Shown here: positions 44,079 through 53,036 of the stretch, piece by piece
How positions within the stretch are numbered: position 1 is the stretch's first letter
How the letters are laid out: each line of letters begins with the position of its first letter
Assembly (NCBI RefSeq): GCF_943373825.1
Contig: NZ_CALSBP010000001.1
Span: 868,001 to 932,000 of the forward strand
Direction of reading: 5' to 3'
Length of the DNA stretch: 64,000 bases
Source: Aquimarina spinulae
GTDB lineage: Bacteria; Bacteroidota; Bacteroidia; Flavobacteriales; Flavobacteriaceae
The notes under the pieces: model-generated
Database searches by the model: none
Seen by the model: the letters and a program-made list of their open reading frames with translations, nothing else
What the model was told of the DNA's origin: nothing
Program-made: the position numbers and the translations under genes

Positions 44079-44600
44079 TTATTTTTTACTGCTCAATATT
44101 TGTTTTGTAATCTCATATAGAGCAATTCCCGTTGCTGTTGCAACATTCATACTACTGTTATTACCATACATATTGATGTGTACACTGTGTTTTGTTAAAG
44201 CCAAAACTTCATTAGATACTCCAAAATTTTCTTCACCGATCACAAGTGCTATTTTTTCCTGGGGAGATGGTTTATAATCTGCAACAGGAATACTTGTATC
44301 TGTAATTTCTAATGCCAGAATAGTATATCCATTAGATTTAAATTGCTGTACGGTACGTATACTATCTTCGGTTTGATGATAAGGTACGATCTCGTGTGTA
44401 GCTCTTGCTGTACGTTGCATACGTTTACTAATCACAGTAATATCTTCTCCGCAAAAATAGATTTGCTCTATACCAAAACTATCTGCGATTCTAAATATAC
44501 TTCCAATATTTGCAGGTGAATTCACCCGATCACAGATAAGCGTTATCGGAAATCGATTTTTTACAAACCGATTATGATGATGATGTAATTGCTCTGACAT
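44079..44600 (-). CDS. TrmH/SpoU family RNA 2'-O-methyltransferase
   Basis: 173 residues, SPOUT fold. Motif 1 is LICDRVNSPANIGSIFRIAD (about 19-39), motif 2 is KIALVIGEENFGVSNEVLAL (about 115-134), motif 3 is VHINMYGNNSSMNVATATGI (about 139-158). The short length without an extra RNA-binding domain resembles TrmH-like enzymes that modify tRNA. It overlaps the DUF4159 stop by one base (44600), so translation is coupled. Confidence 0.9.
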   Translation of the reverse strand: MSEQLHHHHNRFVKNRFPITLICDRVNSPANIGSIFRIADSFGIEQIYFCGEDITVISKRMQRTARATHEIVPYHQTEDSIRTVQQFKSNGYTILALEITDTSIPVADYKPSPQEKIALVIGEENFGVSNEVLALTKHSVHINMYGNNSSMNVATATGIALYEITKQILSSKK

Positions 44601-45247
44601 TAATTCTCAAAAGCGTATTTAATAATATTAGCTCCCATTTTTAGTGCTTTGGATCTTACTTCTTCTGGGTCATTATGTACCTCTGGATTTTCCCAACCAT
44701 CACCCAGGTCACTTTCAAAAGTAAAGAGCAGTATCAGGCGATTTTCATGAATAATCCCAAGCGCTTGTGGTCGTTTTCCATCATGTTCATGGATTTTGGG
44801 TAATCCTTGCGGGAAATTATATTTTGATGAAAAAATAGGGTGTGTTACCGGTAATTCTACCAGTTCATTATCAGGAAAAACCTTAATGAGTTCTTTTCGA
44901 ATGTATGGTTCCATACCATAGTTATCATCAATATGTAGAAAACCACCGCTTAAGAGGTAATTTCTTAAGTTTTGGGCATCTACATCTGTAAAAAAAACAT
45001 TACCATGTCCTGTCATATGAACATATGGATATTGAAATATATCAACACTTTCTGGCTTAACTGTTTTTGGCTTGACAGGTATTGCAGTATTAATATTTTG
45101 ATTACAAAATGTAATAAGGTTAGGAATAGCCGTAGGATTACTATACCAATCACCACCTCCTTTATATTGTAAAATGGCAATATCTTGCCCATAAATTGAT
45201 ATGGTTACCAAAAAAAAGAAGATATATCCAGTAAGTTTTATCATCAT
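44600..45247 (-). CDS. DUF4159 domain exported protein
   Basis: 215 residues, signal peptide at 1-20 (MMIKLTGYIFFFLVTISIYG). The remainder is a single DUF4159 domain: AILQYKGGGDWYSNPTAIPN, YPYVHMTGHGNVFFTD, LLSGGFLHIDDNYGMEPYI, then DGWENPEVHNDPEEVRSKAL. This fold resembles the ThuA/GATase1-like family; a glutamine amidotransferase activity has not been shown. It heads the - strand operon with TrmH, AI-2E and methyltransferase genes and lies 35 bases from a divergent DUF1223 gene. Confidence 0.85.
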   Translation of the reverse strand: MMIKLTGYIFFFLVTISIYGQDIAILQYKGGGDWYSNPTAIPNLITFCNQNINTAIPVKPKTVKPESVDIFQYPYVHMTGHGNVFFTDVDAQNLRNYLLSGGFLHIDDNYGMEPYIRKELIKVFPDNELVELPVTHPIFSSKYNFPQGLPKIHEHDGKRPQALGIIHENRLILLFTFESDLGDGWENPEVHNDPEEVRSKALKMGANIIKYAFEN

Positions 45248-45282
45248 GCTCGTCTAAAATAAAGCCTAAAAGTACTAAAATT

Positions 45283-46014
45283 ATGCAGATGTTACAGAAG
45301 CTTATGATGCTATTAACGCTTGTTGTTTCGATTCCTATAAATGCTCAGGAAAGCAATGAATCAGCAATAGTATTAGAATTATTTACCTCACAAGGGTGTA
45401 GTAGCTGTCCGCCGGCAGATGAATTACTCGAGAATATTAAGAAAAAAAACAAAGATCAAAATGTAGTTGTGCTATCCTATCATGTAGATTACTGGAATAG
45501 ATTGGGGTGGAAAGACCCATTTAGTTCAGCAGGATTTAGTGACTATCAAAGAACGTATGCACAACAATTTAACAGCAGATCCATTTATACTCCACAATTA
45601 GTGGTTAACGGAAGTGAACATTTTACCGGATCAGATCGGTATAAGGCAAATATAGCTTTAAAAAAATATTCAAAAACTAGTGTTAATTCTACTATTTTGA
45701 TAAAGGATATACGACAAGAACCTTCTCAGGTTATTTTTAATTATAGGGTAGATGGTGAGCCGTTCAATACGATTACACTAGCCTTGGTAGTTTCTGAGCG
45801 TATTACTAATATATCGAGAGGAGAAAACAGAGATAGAACATTAAAAAATACCAATATTGTCGCTAATCGAGTGGTTAAACAAGAAGAATCGGGGAGTATC
45901 TCGATGATCATTCCGGATTGGGTTTCAGAAAATGATGAGCTATCTGTAATCGCATATACACAAGATAAGACTTTAAAAACTACAGGAGCTACAAAATTGG
46001 CGCTTCTTAGGTAA
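45283..46014 (+). CDS. DUF1223 thioredoxin-like exported protein
   Basis: 243 residues, signal peptide to INA-Q. The thioredoxin-like core has LELFTSQGCSSCPPADELL with a C-S-S-C pair (about residues 38-41) and VVVLSYHVDYWNRLGWKDPF, then YTPQLVVNG as the cis-proline strand. These are all DUF1223 hallmarks. The C-terminal part is beta-rich (about 130-243). The enzyme activity is not known, although a disulfide role in the envelope is plausible. It is divergent from the DUF4159 gene. Confidence 0.9.
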   Translation: MQMLQKLMMLLTLVVSIPINAQESNESAIVLELFTSQGCSSCPPADELLENIKKKNKDQNVVVLSYHVDYWNRLGWKDPFSSAGFSDYQRTYAQQFNSRSIYTPQLVVNGSEHFTGSDRYKANIALKKYSKTSVNSTILIKDIRQEPSQVIFNYRVDGEPFNTITLALVVSERITNISRGENRDRTLKNTNIVANRVVKQEESGSISMIIPDWVSENDELSVIAYTQDKTLKTTGATKLALLR

Positions 46015-46141
46015 TTGTTTGGGTATAGTATATTTAGAACTTCTTATAAGTTTAATACTATTCAAAATCATTATAGTAACTTTGGGTGGATGCGTTTTAA
46101 TCTTAACTTTTAGTAAAGATTATACCTAGATCAATAATGTT

Positions 46142-46636
46142 ATGGAAATAAAGGATATACATAGTTTTCTTAAGTATTATACCAGGATAAAAGATCGTAC
46201 CCGAAAGTTATTTGAACATATTCCAACAGAAAAAATAGAATGGACCACTAGTAAGGGTAAATTTACTATTGGTGATATTATACGTCATCTGGCACTTACA
46301 GAGAGGTTTATGTATGTCGAAAATGTTCGACTAAGGCCTAGTTTATATACCGGTTGTGGAGAAAGCTATGCAAAAGGATATCAAAAGACAATTAATCTGT
46401 ATAATCAGCTACATCTCGAATCGGTAACAATTCTTTCACAGCTTACACCCGAAGATTTACTTAAAAAATGTGAAACACCAGGAGGCCATAAAATAACAAT
46501 ATGGAAATTACTAAGAGCTATGGTAGAACATGAAATCCACCACAGAGGAGCACTATACACATATCTTGCACTATTAGAGGTAAAGACTCCACCTATATTT
46601 GGATTAACCTCAGAAGAAGTAATACAAAAAAGGTAG
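46142..46636 (+). CDS. DinB-fold protein 1
   Basis: 164 residues of the DinB/YfiT four-helix metal-dependent superfamily. Histidines at about 50 (IIRHLALTER), 123 and 127 (VEHEIHHRG) match the three-His metal site. Family members include thiol transferases, but most are of unknown function. The sigma factor gene starts 4 bases after the stop, so the two are in one operon. Two more DinB-fold genes lie within 5 kb (48293-48754 and 51027-51512). Confidence 0.85.
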   Translation: MEIKDIHSFLKYYTRIKDRTRKLFEHIPTEKIEWTTSKGKFTIGDIIRHLALTERFMYVENVRLRPSLYTGCGESYAKGYQKTINLYNQLHLESVTILSQLTPEDLLKKCETPGGHKITIWKLLRAMVEHEIHHRGALYTYLALLEVKTPPIFGLTSEEVIQKR

Positions 46637-46640
46637 CCTT

Positions 46641-47222
46641 ATGAAATTCGAGAATATCTGGGAAGAGTATAAAAAGCCGTTATTAAACTTCATTAAGACA
46701 AAAGTTAATGATAACAATATTAGTGAGGATATAGTACAAGATGTGGGCATAAAACTACATACAGCAGTATACAAAAATCAAGAAATCAATAATTACAAAT
46801 CCTGGCTTTTTCAAGTAGCAAGAAATACGATTGCAGATTATTATAGAAAAAATAAAATACCGACTACTGGTATAAAAGACCAACCAGAGATTGCCGAAAC
46901 ATCAATGCCTAACACTTGTGTGTGTGACTTATCGGGTTTTGTTATTCAGAATTACCTTCCGAAACAATATGCAGAAGCACTTTATCTAAGTGATATCGAA
47001 CAAAAGCCTCAAAAAGAGATTGCCAAAATTTTGGGTCTAAGCATTACAGCTACTAAATCCAGAATACAAAGAGGACGAAAAAAACTAAAGGAATTAGTGA
47101 TCGATTGTATAGAGATATCATACAATACTAAAGGGCAGATAACTGGGTTTGTGCTTAAAGATGATTGCGAATTACCACGAGAACTAGTAACCGAGATAGA
47201 TAAATTAAATTTAACGATATAA
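46641..47222 (+). CDS. sigZ: ECF sigma factor, SigZ type
   Basis: 193 residues. Region 2 at 1-75 has IWEEYKKPLLNFIKTKV, SEDIVQDVGIKLHT and NYKSWLFQVARNTIADYYRK. Region 4 at 120-160 has EKPQ-like QKPQKEIAKILGLSITATKS. The short C-terminal tail with GFVLKDDCELPRE is typical of SigZ-type factors, with a cysteine that may sense redox. No anti-sigma gene is adjacent. It follows the DinB-fold gene by 4 bases, and a fatty acid hydroxylase-family gene starts 48 bases downstream. Confidence 0.85.
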   Translation: MKFENIWEEYKKPLLNFIKTKVNDNNISEDIVQDVGIKLHTAVYKNQEINNYKSWLFQVARNTIADYYRKNKIPTTGIKDQPEIAETSMPNTCVCDLSGFVIQNYLPKQYAEALYLSDIEQKPQKEIAKILGLSITATKSRIQRGRKKLKELVIDCIEISYNTKGQITGFVLKDDCELPRELVTEIDKLNLTI

Positions 47223-47270
47223 ACTGCATCTTTTTGTTCTATTTGTACGACTACAAGTTAAAATAGAATA

Positions 47271-48179
47271 ATGAAGCAAAATAAAGTTTTACCCCTTTTA
47301 GCCGTTCCCGTTTTATTAGTAATAACTGGCATAATTGCATCCTTAACCATAAATAGGAATTGGAGTTTTGAAATATCGTCTTATGTTATCTTTCTTTTTA
47401 CGGCAATTTATATTTTGGTGGTAGAGCAAATAATCCCTTTAAAAACCGATTGGAAAACTAAAAAAAGTAATCTTTGGTCAGATATAAAACACTTTATATT
47501 TTCGGCGGCACTTTTTGATGCATTAGGAAAAACAGTATCGCTGTCTTTTGTATTATATCTTCAACAAAATTTCTTTATATCATCAAAAATATGGGACGAT
47601 GTTCCTCTCATACTAACCTTTGTGGTCGCAAATATAATAGGAGAATTTCTACCTTATTTCTACCATAGAATTAGCCATATCGGAAACCGTAATTCGATAC
47701 TAAGTTTATTGCTGTGGAAAATACATTCGATTCATCATTTACCAACTTCACTAAACTGGTTTAAAACAAACTGGATACATCCAATTAATATCTTCTTTAA
47801 TACGGTGTTTAAAATGGTACCTCTTTTGCTTTTAGGGTTTCATGAAGAAGTTATCTTTTTGGTAGGAGTAACACATGTGGTGATAGCCTATATTTCTCAT
47901 GCCAATATCAAAACAAAAACAGGCTTTTTGGATTATTTGATCGTTACTCCGCAAATACATCATTTTCATCATAGTAAACTACTGCACGAAGCTAAAAATT
48001 ACGGAAATATTATACCGTATTGGGATCTGGTTTTTGGAACCTATTATAACCGTAAAGGAGAAGTTGATGATGTAGGAGTCATAGAAAACCATATTTTATA
48101 TCCAAAACAGAAAAACTACCTCCAACAGTTATTATTTCCATTTAAGCGAGTTTTTAAGGAATGTTGTCAAGTAAAGTGA
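47271..48179 (+). CDS. Fatty acid hydroxylase / sterol desaturase family protein
   Basis: 302 residues with four or more membrane segments (about 7-29, 36-54, 78-98, 112-131, 180-205). The di-iron histidine motifs are present: YHRISH (132-136), HSIHH (152-156), H202/H210 and QIHHFHHS (229-235). Such enzymes hydroxylate or desaturate lipid chains or sterol-like molecules. The substrate is unknown. It probably belongs to the DinB/SigZ transcription unit. Confidence 0.9.
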   Translation: MKQNKVLPLLAVPVLLVITGIIASLTINRNWSFEISSYVIFLFTAIYILVVEQIIPLKTDWKTKKSNLWSDIKHFIFSAALFDALGKTVSLSFVLYLQQNFFISSKIWDDVPLILTFVVANIIGEFLPYFYHRISHIGNRNSILSLLLWKIHSIHHLPTSLNWFKTNWIHPINIFFNTVFKMVPLLLLGFHEEVIFLVGVTHVVIAYISHANIKTKTGFLDYLIVTPQIHHFHHSKLLHEAKNYGNIIPYWDLVFGTYYNRKGEVDDVGVIENHILYPKQKNYLQQLLFPFKRVFKECCQVK

Positions 48180-48292
48180 TTACTATTATTCAATTCAAAA
48201 ATGATTACAATATATACATTTGTAAATGTATATAAGTATAATTGCCTTTTGTAACTTTGATACAACAGTCTGATCATATACAATAGTCAAAA

Positions 48293-48754
48293 ATGCAAAT
48301 ATCTGAAATAACACAAAAACTTAGTTATCTATTAGAAAAGGGAGCAAAGCTAATACATGATTGCAGTGAAAATGAACTTAAATCCAAACCTTTACCAAAT
48401 AAATGGTCGAAAAAAGAAATTTTAGGCCATCTGATAGATTCTGGAATACATAATCTACAAAGATTTACAGAAATCCAATTTGAAAACAAACCTTATACAA
48501 TTCGAAAATATAATCAGAATGAACTCGTTAATGTAAATCATTATAATGAAGCCAATTCTGATGAAATAGTAAGTTTTTGGTTGGCTATTAATGAACGCAT
48601 AAAAAAAGTAATCGAATTACAAGATGAGGATACTTTGGCATATCAAATTGAAATTGATAAAGGAGAAAAATCTGATTTTAAGTTTTTAATTGAAGACTAT
48701 GTAAATCATATGGAACATCATTTAGATCAAATAGCAAAATCACACAATAAATAA
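48293..48754 (+). CDS. DinB-fold protein 2
   Basis: 153 residues. The DinB superfamily pattern is seen: LLEKGAKLIHDCSENELKSK, WSKKEILGHLIDSGIHNLQR with the first metal histidine, and NHMEHHLDQI with the last two. The next gene begins 6 bases after its stop. Only distant similarity to DinB proteins 1 and 3 is visible, mainly the histidine layout. Confidence 0.85.
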   Translation: MQISEITQKLSYLLEKGAKLIHDCSENELKSKPLPNKWSKKEILGHLIDSGIHNLQRFTEIQFENKPYTIRKYNQNELVNVNHYNEANSDEIVSFWLAINERIKKVIELQDEDTLAYQIEIDKGEKSDFKFLIEDYVNHMEHHLDQIAKSHNK

Positions 48755-48760
48755 AAGAAA

Positions 48761-49240
48761 ATGGAATACTTCACATTGGCCAGGGTACTACATGTTTTAG
48801 CCGTGATTTTGTGGATAGGCGGAGTAGCTATGGTAACGACTGTAATTATCCCTGCTGTTAAAAAATTAAAATCGAAGGAAGATCAGATAAAAACCTTCGA
48901 ACAGATAGAAGGTAAATTTGCCTTGCAAGCCAAAATCACAACACTAATAACGGGTGTAACAGGGTTTTATATGTTATATGTACTTGATGCCTGGGATAGA
49001 TATTTTGATTATAGATTTTGGTGGATACATGCAATGACTTTGGTTTGGATAGTATTCTCACTAATTCTCTATGTTTTAGAACCACTTGTATTGCATAAGT
49101 TGTTTAAAAAATATGCAGAGGATAACCCTGCAAAAACGTTTAGATTTATGCACCGTATGCATTGGATTTTACTTGTATTAAGTTTGATTACCACCGCAGG
49201 AGCAGTGGCAGGTAGTCATGGATGGTTTTTCTTGAACTAA
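48761..49240 (+). CDS. CopD/DUF2269-like membrane protein
   Basis: 159 residues with four transmembrane helices (about 5-28, 55-77, 88-110, 132-153). The N-terminal RVLHVLAVILWIGGVAMVT is typical of CopD-like and DUF2269-like proteins, where the conserved His may bind a cofactor or copper. MHRMHWILL near residue 129 adds two more histidines. It lies between a DinB gene and a DUF1801 gene, with 6- and 13-base gaps, so an operon is likely. Confidence 0.75.
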   Translation: MEYFTLARVLHVLAVILWIGGVAMVTTVIIPAVKKLKSKEDQIKTFEQIEGKFALQAKITTLITGVTGFYMLYVLDAWDRYFDYRFWWIHAMTLVWIVFSLILYVLEPLVLHKLFKKYAEDNPAKTFRFMHRMHWILLVLSLITTAGAVAGSHGWFFLN

Positions 49241-49253
49241 TCGATAAGAAATA

Positions 49254-49625
49254 ATGAATACTAACGATCAATTTTATTACGAAAAGCAAGAACCCAATAA
49301 AAGCTGTTTGTTGGCTATGCGCAGTATTATTCTTAATCATGATAAAGATGTTACCGAAACACGTAAATATGGGATGCCGTGTTTTTGTTATAAAGGAAAA
49401 ATGTTCTGTTACATATGGGTTGATAAAAAAACCGATGAACCCTATTTCCTTATGGTAGAAGGAAAACATCTGGATCATCCTCAATTAGAAACAGGTGATC
49501 GTGCAAGAATGAAAATTTTTAGAATAGACCCAAACAAAGATTTACCTGTAACGACAATCAAGTTAATTTTAAATCAGGCATTAGATGTATATAAAAACGG
49601 GACCATTCTAATTGTCAGGAAGTAA
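49254..49625 (+). CDS. DUF1801 domain protein
   Basis: 123 residues with the DUF1801/YdhG-like fold: the helix LLAMRSIILNHDKDVTETRK, then YGMPCFCYKGKMFCYIWVDK, which are the family strands. No catalytic residues are known. Three cysteines (about residues 19, 43 and 51) stand out, two of them in the conserved strand region. It ends the DinB2/CopD-like/DUF1801 gene run; a lone regulator or stress role is possible but not shown. Confidence 0.8.
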   Translation: MNTNDQFYYEKQEPNKSCLLAMRSIILNHDKDVTETRKYGMPCFCYKGKMFCYIWVDKKTDEPYFLMVEGKHLDHPQLETGDRARMKIFRIDPNKDLPVTTIKLILNQALDVYKNGTILIVRK

Positions 49626-49731
49626 CAGATAAAAAAATCTAAATAATGAATTAATAATCGTTCCATATTTATTTGCTATAAGCACTAGTATAGAACAGTA
49701 ACAAAACACAACCTTCTATCGTCATGACAAT

Positions 49732-50949
49732 ATGAACAAGTCTTGTAAATTTTATTTTAGTATAGTTTTTTTATTGTTTTCGTTTATAGCTTTTGCACAA
49801 AACAACATTATAACAATCTCTGGGCAAATTTTGGACAAAGAAACCAAAGAACCAATTGTTTTTGCGTCTATATACCTTAAAGAACGAGCAATAGGAACAA
49901 CTTCTAATGAAGAAGGAGGTTTTAATTTTCATTTCCCTTCTTATCGTAATTCCAACACCATAATAATTTCTATGATTGGATATCAATCGATAGAGAAAAG
50001 TGCAGATGACTTTATTGACAATCAAAAAATATTTCTTACTTCAGAAGTAACAAGCCTTGATGAAGTAGTGATTACTTCGACAAAAAAAAAGGAACTTACT
50101 TCAAAACAGATTGTTAAAAAAGCGTACAAAGAAATTGAGAAAAATTACCCTACCGAACCTTATATTCTAGAAGGATTTGTTCGAGACCTTCAAAATGAAG
50201 ATGGTAAATATGTAGAATATCTAGAGTGTGCAGCGAAGTTTTATAATAAAAGTCACAAGATACAAACAGAACCAGAAGTAGAATTAGTTGAAATAAGAAG
50301 AAATTATATTACCACGAAAAATCCCTGGAATAAATTATGGGAACGTAAAAATTCTGTGATTGATTTGATCGAAGATGATTTTATTAGATTTGATTATGGT
50401 CCGATAAAAGGAAAGAAGGGTTGGAAATACGAAATAGAGAGTATTCTACCATACAACAATAGATATGTCTATAAAATAAAAGGAATCGATAAGCCTTTTC
50501 AAAAAGCTATATTATATATTGATACCGAAACGTATGCATTTGTTAGAATGGAACTTACAAGAACCGCATATAATGGAAAATCCTGGAAACGAAGATTGAC
50601 CAGTGGGGAGCAACAAATGCACTATAATGTTGTTTTTGAATATCAGGAGTATAAAGGGAAAATGTATTTAAAATACCAAAAGGAAGAAGATACCTGGCAG
50701 ATATTTGATATGAATGAACCTAATACACTATTATTTACCAAAAACCCTAAGAAAGAACTTTTTATAAATAAAATAGTTTCAGAGGATATAGAAAACTACC
50801 CTTTTAAAAAGAATATGCGAATAGGAAGTAGTCTCGAAAATCAGGAAAAAGAATACAATCCAGAATTTTGGGCAACATATAATTTACCTAAACAAACCGA
50901 AAAAGGAAGCAAAATAGTTAGAGAATTAAAAAAGGCAACTACCCAATAA
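49732..50949 (+). CDS. Surface protein with carboxypeptidase-like regulatory domain
   Basis: 405 residues. Signal peptide at 1-24 (cleavage after AFA), then a carboxypeptidase-like regulatory (transthyretin-like) domain at about 27-112: ITISGQILDKETKEPIVFAS, GTTSNEEGGFNFHF, SLDEVVITSTKKK. The last 290 residues contain antiparallel strands with the pattern KAILYIDTETYAFVRMEL, as in DUF5686-type proteins lacking the barrel. It probably sits in the envelope. The family function is unknown. Confidence 0.8.
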   Translation: MNKSCKFYFSIVFLLFSFIAFAQNNIITISGQILDKETKEPIVFASIYLKERAIGTTSNEEGGFNFHFPSYRNSNTIIISMIGYQSIEKSADDFIDNQKIFLTSEVTSLDEVVITSTKKKELTSKQIVKKAYKEIEKNYPTEPYILEGFVRDLQNEDGKYVEYLECAAKFYNKSHKIQTEPEVELVEIRRNYITTKNPWNKLWERKNSVIDLIEDDFIRFDYGPIKGKKGWKYEIESILPYNNRYVYKIKGIDKPFQKAILYIDTETYAFVRMELTRTAYNGKSWKRRLTSGEQQMHYNVVFEYQEYKGKMYLKYQKEEDTWQIFDMNEPNTLLFTKNPKKELFINKIVSEDIENYPFKKNMRIGSSLENQEKEYNPEFWATYNLPKQTEKGSKIVRELKKATTQ

Positions 50950-51026
50950 TTATATATACCAGAAAATCTAAATTTATAAATGTGTTTATATGGTATTTTC
51001 CTTTTTTGTATACTAATTAAAAAAAG

Positions 51027-51512
51027 ATGAAGCAGTATCGAGATCAAGGAGCAGTAGGAGCACTATTAGATGAATATGAAAAAGCATTAACAGAAGTTAT
51101 CATCGTTTTGTCTAATGTTAGTAATCAGAAATTGACCACTATTGTGGATGACAAAACCAAAGATCCGGATTGTAGATCAATACAAACTATTTTGACCCAT
51201 GTTATAAGAGCAGGATATTGTTATGTTATTGAAATAAGAAAATCATTAGGTGAGCAGATTGATTTTGTAGAGCGCAAAACATTAAGTAGTGTAAAAGAAT
51301 ATCAAACAGGTTTACAAGAAATGTTTATGTACAATGAACAATTGTTTGAAGATTACCCTGATTTACATCTTGAAGAAAAAGATCCTGATAAAAAAATAGT
51401 AGTAGCATGGGGACAACGGTATAATATAGAGCAATTATTAGAACACGCTATTGTACATATTTTAAGACACAGAAGACAAATCGAAAGGTTTTTAATACAG
51501 CTAAATACTTAA
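51027..51512 (+). CDS. DinB-fold protein 3
   Basis: 161 residues. The layout with SIQTILTHVIRAGYCYVIEI (first histidine) and LLEHAIVHILRHRRQIERF (last histidines) is that of the DinB superfamily. It is the third member within 5.4 kb. It is a single gene, 77 bases after the previous stop and convergent with the esterase-like gene that follows. Confidence 0.85.
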   Translation: MKQYRDQGAVGALLDEYEKALTEVIIVLSNVSNQKLTTIVDDKTKDPDCRSIQTILTHVIRAGYCYVIEIRKSLGEQIDFVERKTLSSVKEYQTGLQEMFMYNEQLFEDYPDLHLEEKDPDKKIVVAWGQRYNIEQLLEHAIVHILRHRRQIERFLIQLNT

Positions 51513-51537
51513 TATGATAACACATCGTATTGTATTG

Positions 51538-52716
51538 CTACGGTACCACTTTTAAAACAATAAATTGATTAAGTTGCGGAAAAAAGGAATTAAAGTTATT
51601 ATCAGAAATTACAACGATGGTTCGACTACCATCTTTTAATTTTGGTCCAAACGAAAAACCTTCAAGGTTATCTACAGTGTTATTTGTGAGTTGACTTCGA
51701 ATACTATCAAAAGTAAAAAGTAAAGTTTTTGTTGCTGCAGTATAGGAGGTAGTTGCTAAGGTCTCTGTAGACAACGTATTAGTAGCATTTGTAGCATCTA
51801 CCTTATATATTTTTATTGTATTTCCTCCGTCTATGTATCCAGAAGAGAAAGAACGCTCTAATGCCAGAAATTTGTTAGTGTCGTATTCTAGAATTTCTAC
51901 CAAACCATTCACTTCAAACGTAGTGCCTAGTGTAGCCTCACGTGCTACAGGGTCTAGTTCATAAGCAAATTGTCGTTCAGCAATTCCTGATGTTTTGTTT
52001 ATATAAGTAACTCTTACGGGAGATTGTGTATCTGTAGTAGTGGGTTCCGGGCCATCTTCAATAAGAGGTAACTCAAAAGAGATCCAGTATCCTTTATTTT
52101 CAAAACCCAATGAAAGGCCTTCTAGGACTCCGTTATGCCTTGGTCCAGAAGAGGTATCCACCGTATTGGCTTTAAAGTTATCAGGTAGCGTAAAACGTTT
52201 AATTTGATTTCCTTCGGGAGCTATTTCGATCAAAGCCGGATCCACACCATTGGTAATAGAGCCCTCACTGGTATATACAATCGTACCTGTACCGATATCA
52301 AAGCGTATAGCTTCGGGATCAACAACTCCCTGCGTCAAAGAAGTACCTGTATCATCCTTAATTTCTATCATGGTACTAATACCAACCGAAGTAAATCCAT
52401 CTTTGGTATATGTTATATCTGCCTCATAATATCGTATAGGCGGGGTAGACGTATCACAGATAATATACCACTTACCATTTTGATAATCGATTCCAGAAAA
52501 CCCTCCGATAGGAACACCATCAATTTCCTGATCTGTAAGTACAGATTCATCGATATACTCAAGTGCACTAATTGTATTCTGTTCATTTACAGGGAGTATT
52601 GGCGTAGGTTCATCGTCAGTTATTGGTGACGTATCACTTGTACTCGAAGAACAACACCAACATATCAAAACGATCAAAAATACTTTTTTTACTACCTGTA
52701 CCATAATGAACTGCAT
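51538..52716 (-). CDS. Esterase-like / phytase-family lipoprotein
   Basis: 392 residues; the ATG at 52704 gives the better signal. The lipobox is within LICWCC, so the mature protein is probably a lipoprotein. The pattern matches the 'esterase-like activity of phytase' family: GFSGIDYQNGKWYIICDTST, VDPEAIRFDIGTGTIVYTSE, RHNGVLEGLSLGFENKGYWI, KFLALERSFS and VDNLEGFSFGPKLKDGSRTI. It forms a beta-propeller. The substrate is probably a phosphate ester or unknown. Divergent from the T9SS cargo gene at 53037, with a 320-base gap in which I see no gene. Confidence 0.85.
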   Translation of the reverse strand: MQFIMVQVVKKVFLIVLICWCCSSSTSDTSPITDDEPTPILPVNEQNTISALEYIDESVLTDQEIDGVPIGGFSGIDYQNGKWYIICDTSTPPIRYYEADITYTKDGFTSVGISTMIEIKDDTGTSLTQGVVDPEAIRFDIGTGTIVYTSEGSITNGVDPALIEIAPEGNQIKRFTLPDNFKANTVDTSSGPRHNGVLEGLSLGFENKGYWISFELPLIEDGPEPTTTDTQSPVRVTYINKTSGIAERQFAYELDPVAREATLGTTFEVNGLVEILEYDTNKFLALERSFSSGYIDGGNTIKIYKVDATNATNTLSTETLATTSYTAATKTLLFTFDSIRSQLTNNTVDNLEGFSFGPKLKDGSRTIVVISDNNFNSFFPQLNQFIVLKVVP

Positions 52717-53036
52717 TAAGCGATAAAGATATCAATTTGTAATGAAAAGTACCGCTATAAACTTAGAAATACTGTCTTGTAATCTACTAGTAAATATACA
52801 AAATAAAACAGGCTTTTACCCTTGTATTTATGGGGTGTAACCACTTGATAATCATTGTGTTGTTTTGTAAATTAGTAGTGGTGGGTTAGTGTAGGAAAAC
52901 ACCATGAAAGATCTTTGGTTTCTCGTTAGCAGGTACTCAGAAAAATCAATGGTTAGAGAAAGCTGATTGTACAAGCCCATAACTATGTTGTAAGTATAGA
53001 AGAATATGTTTTTAACCAATTTAAATATAAATCATC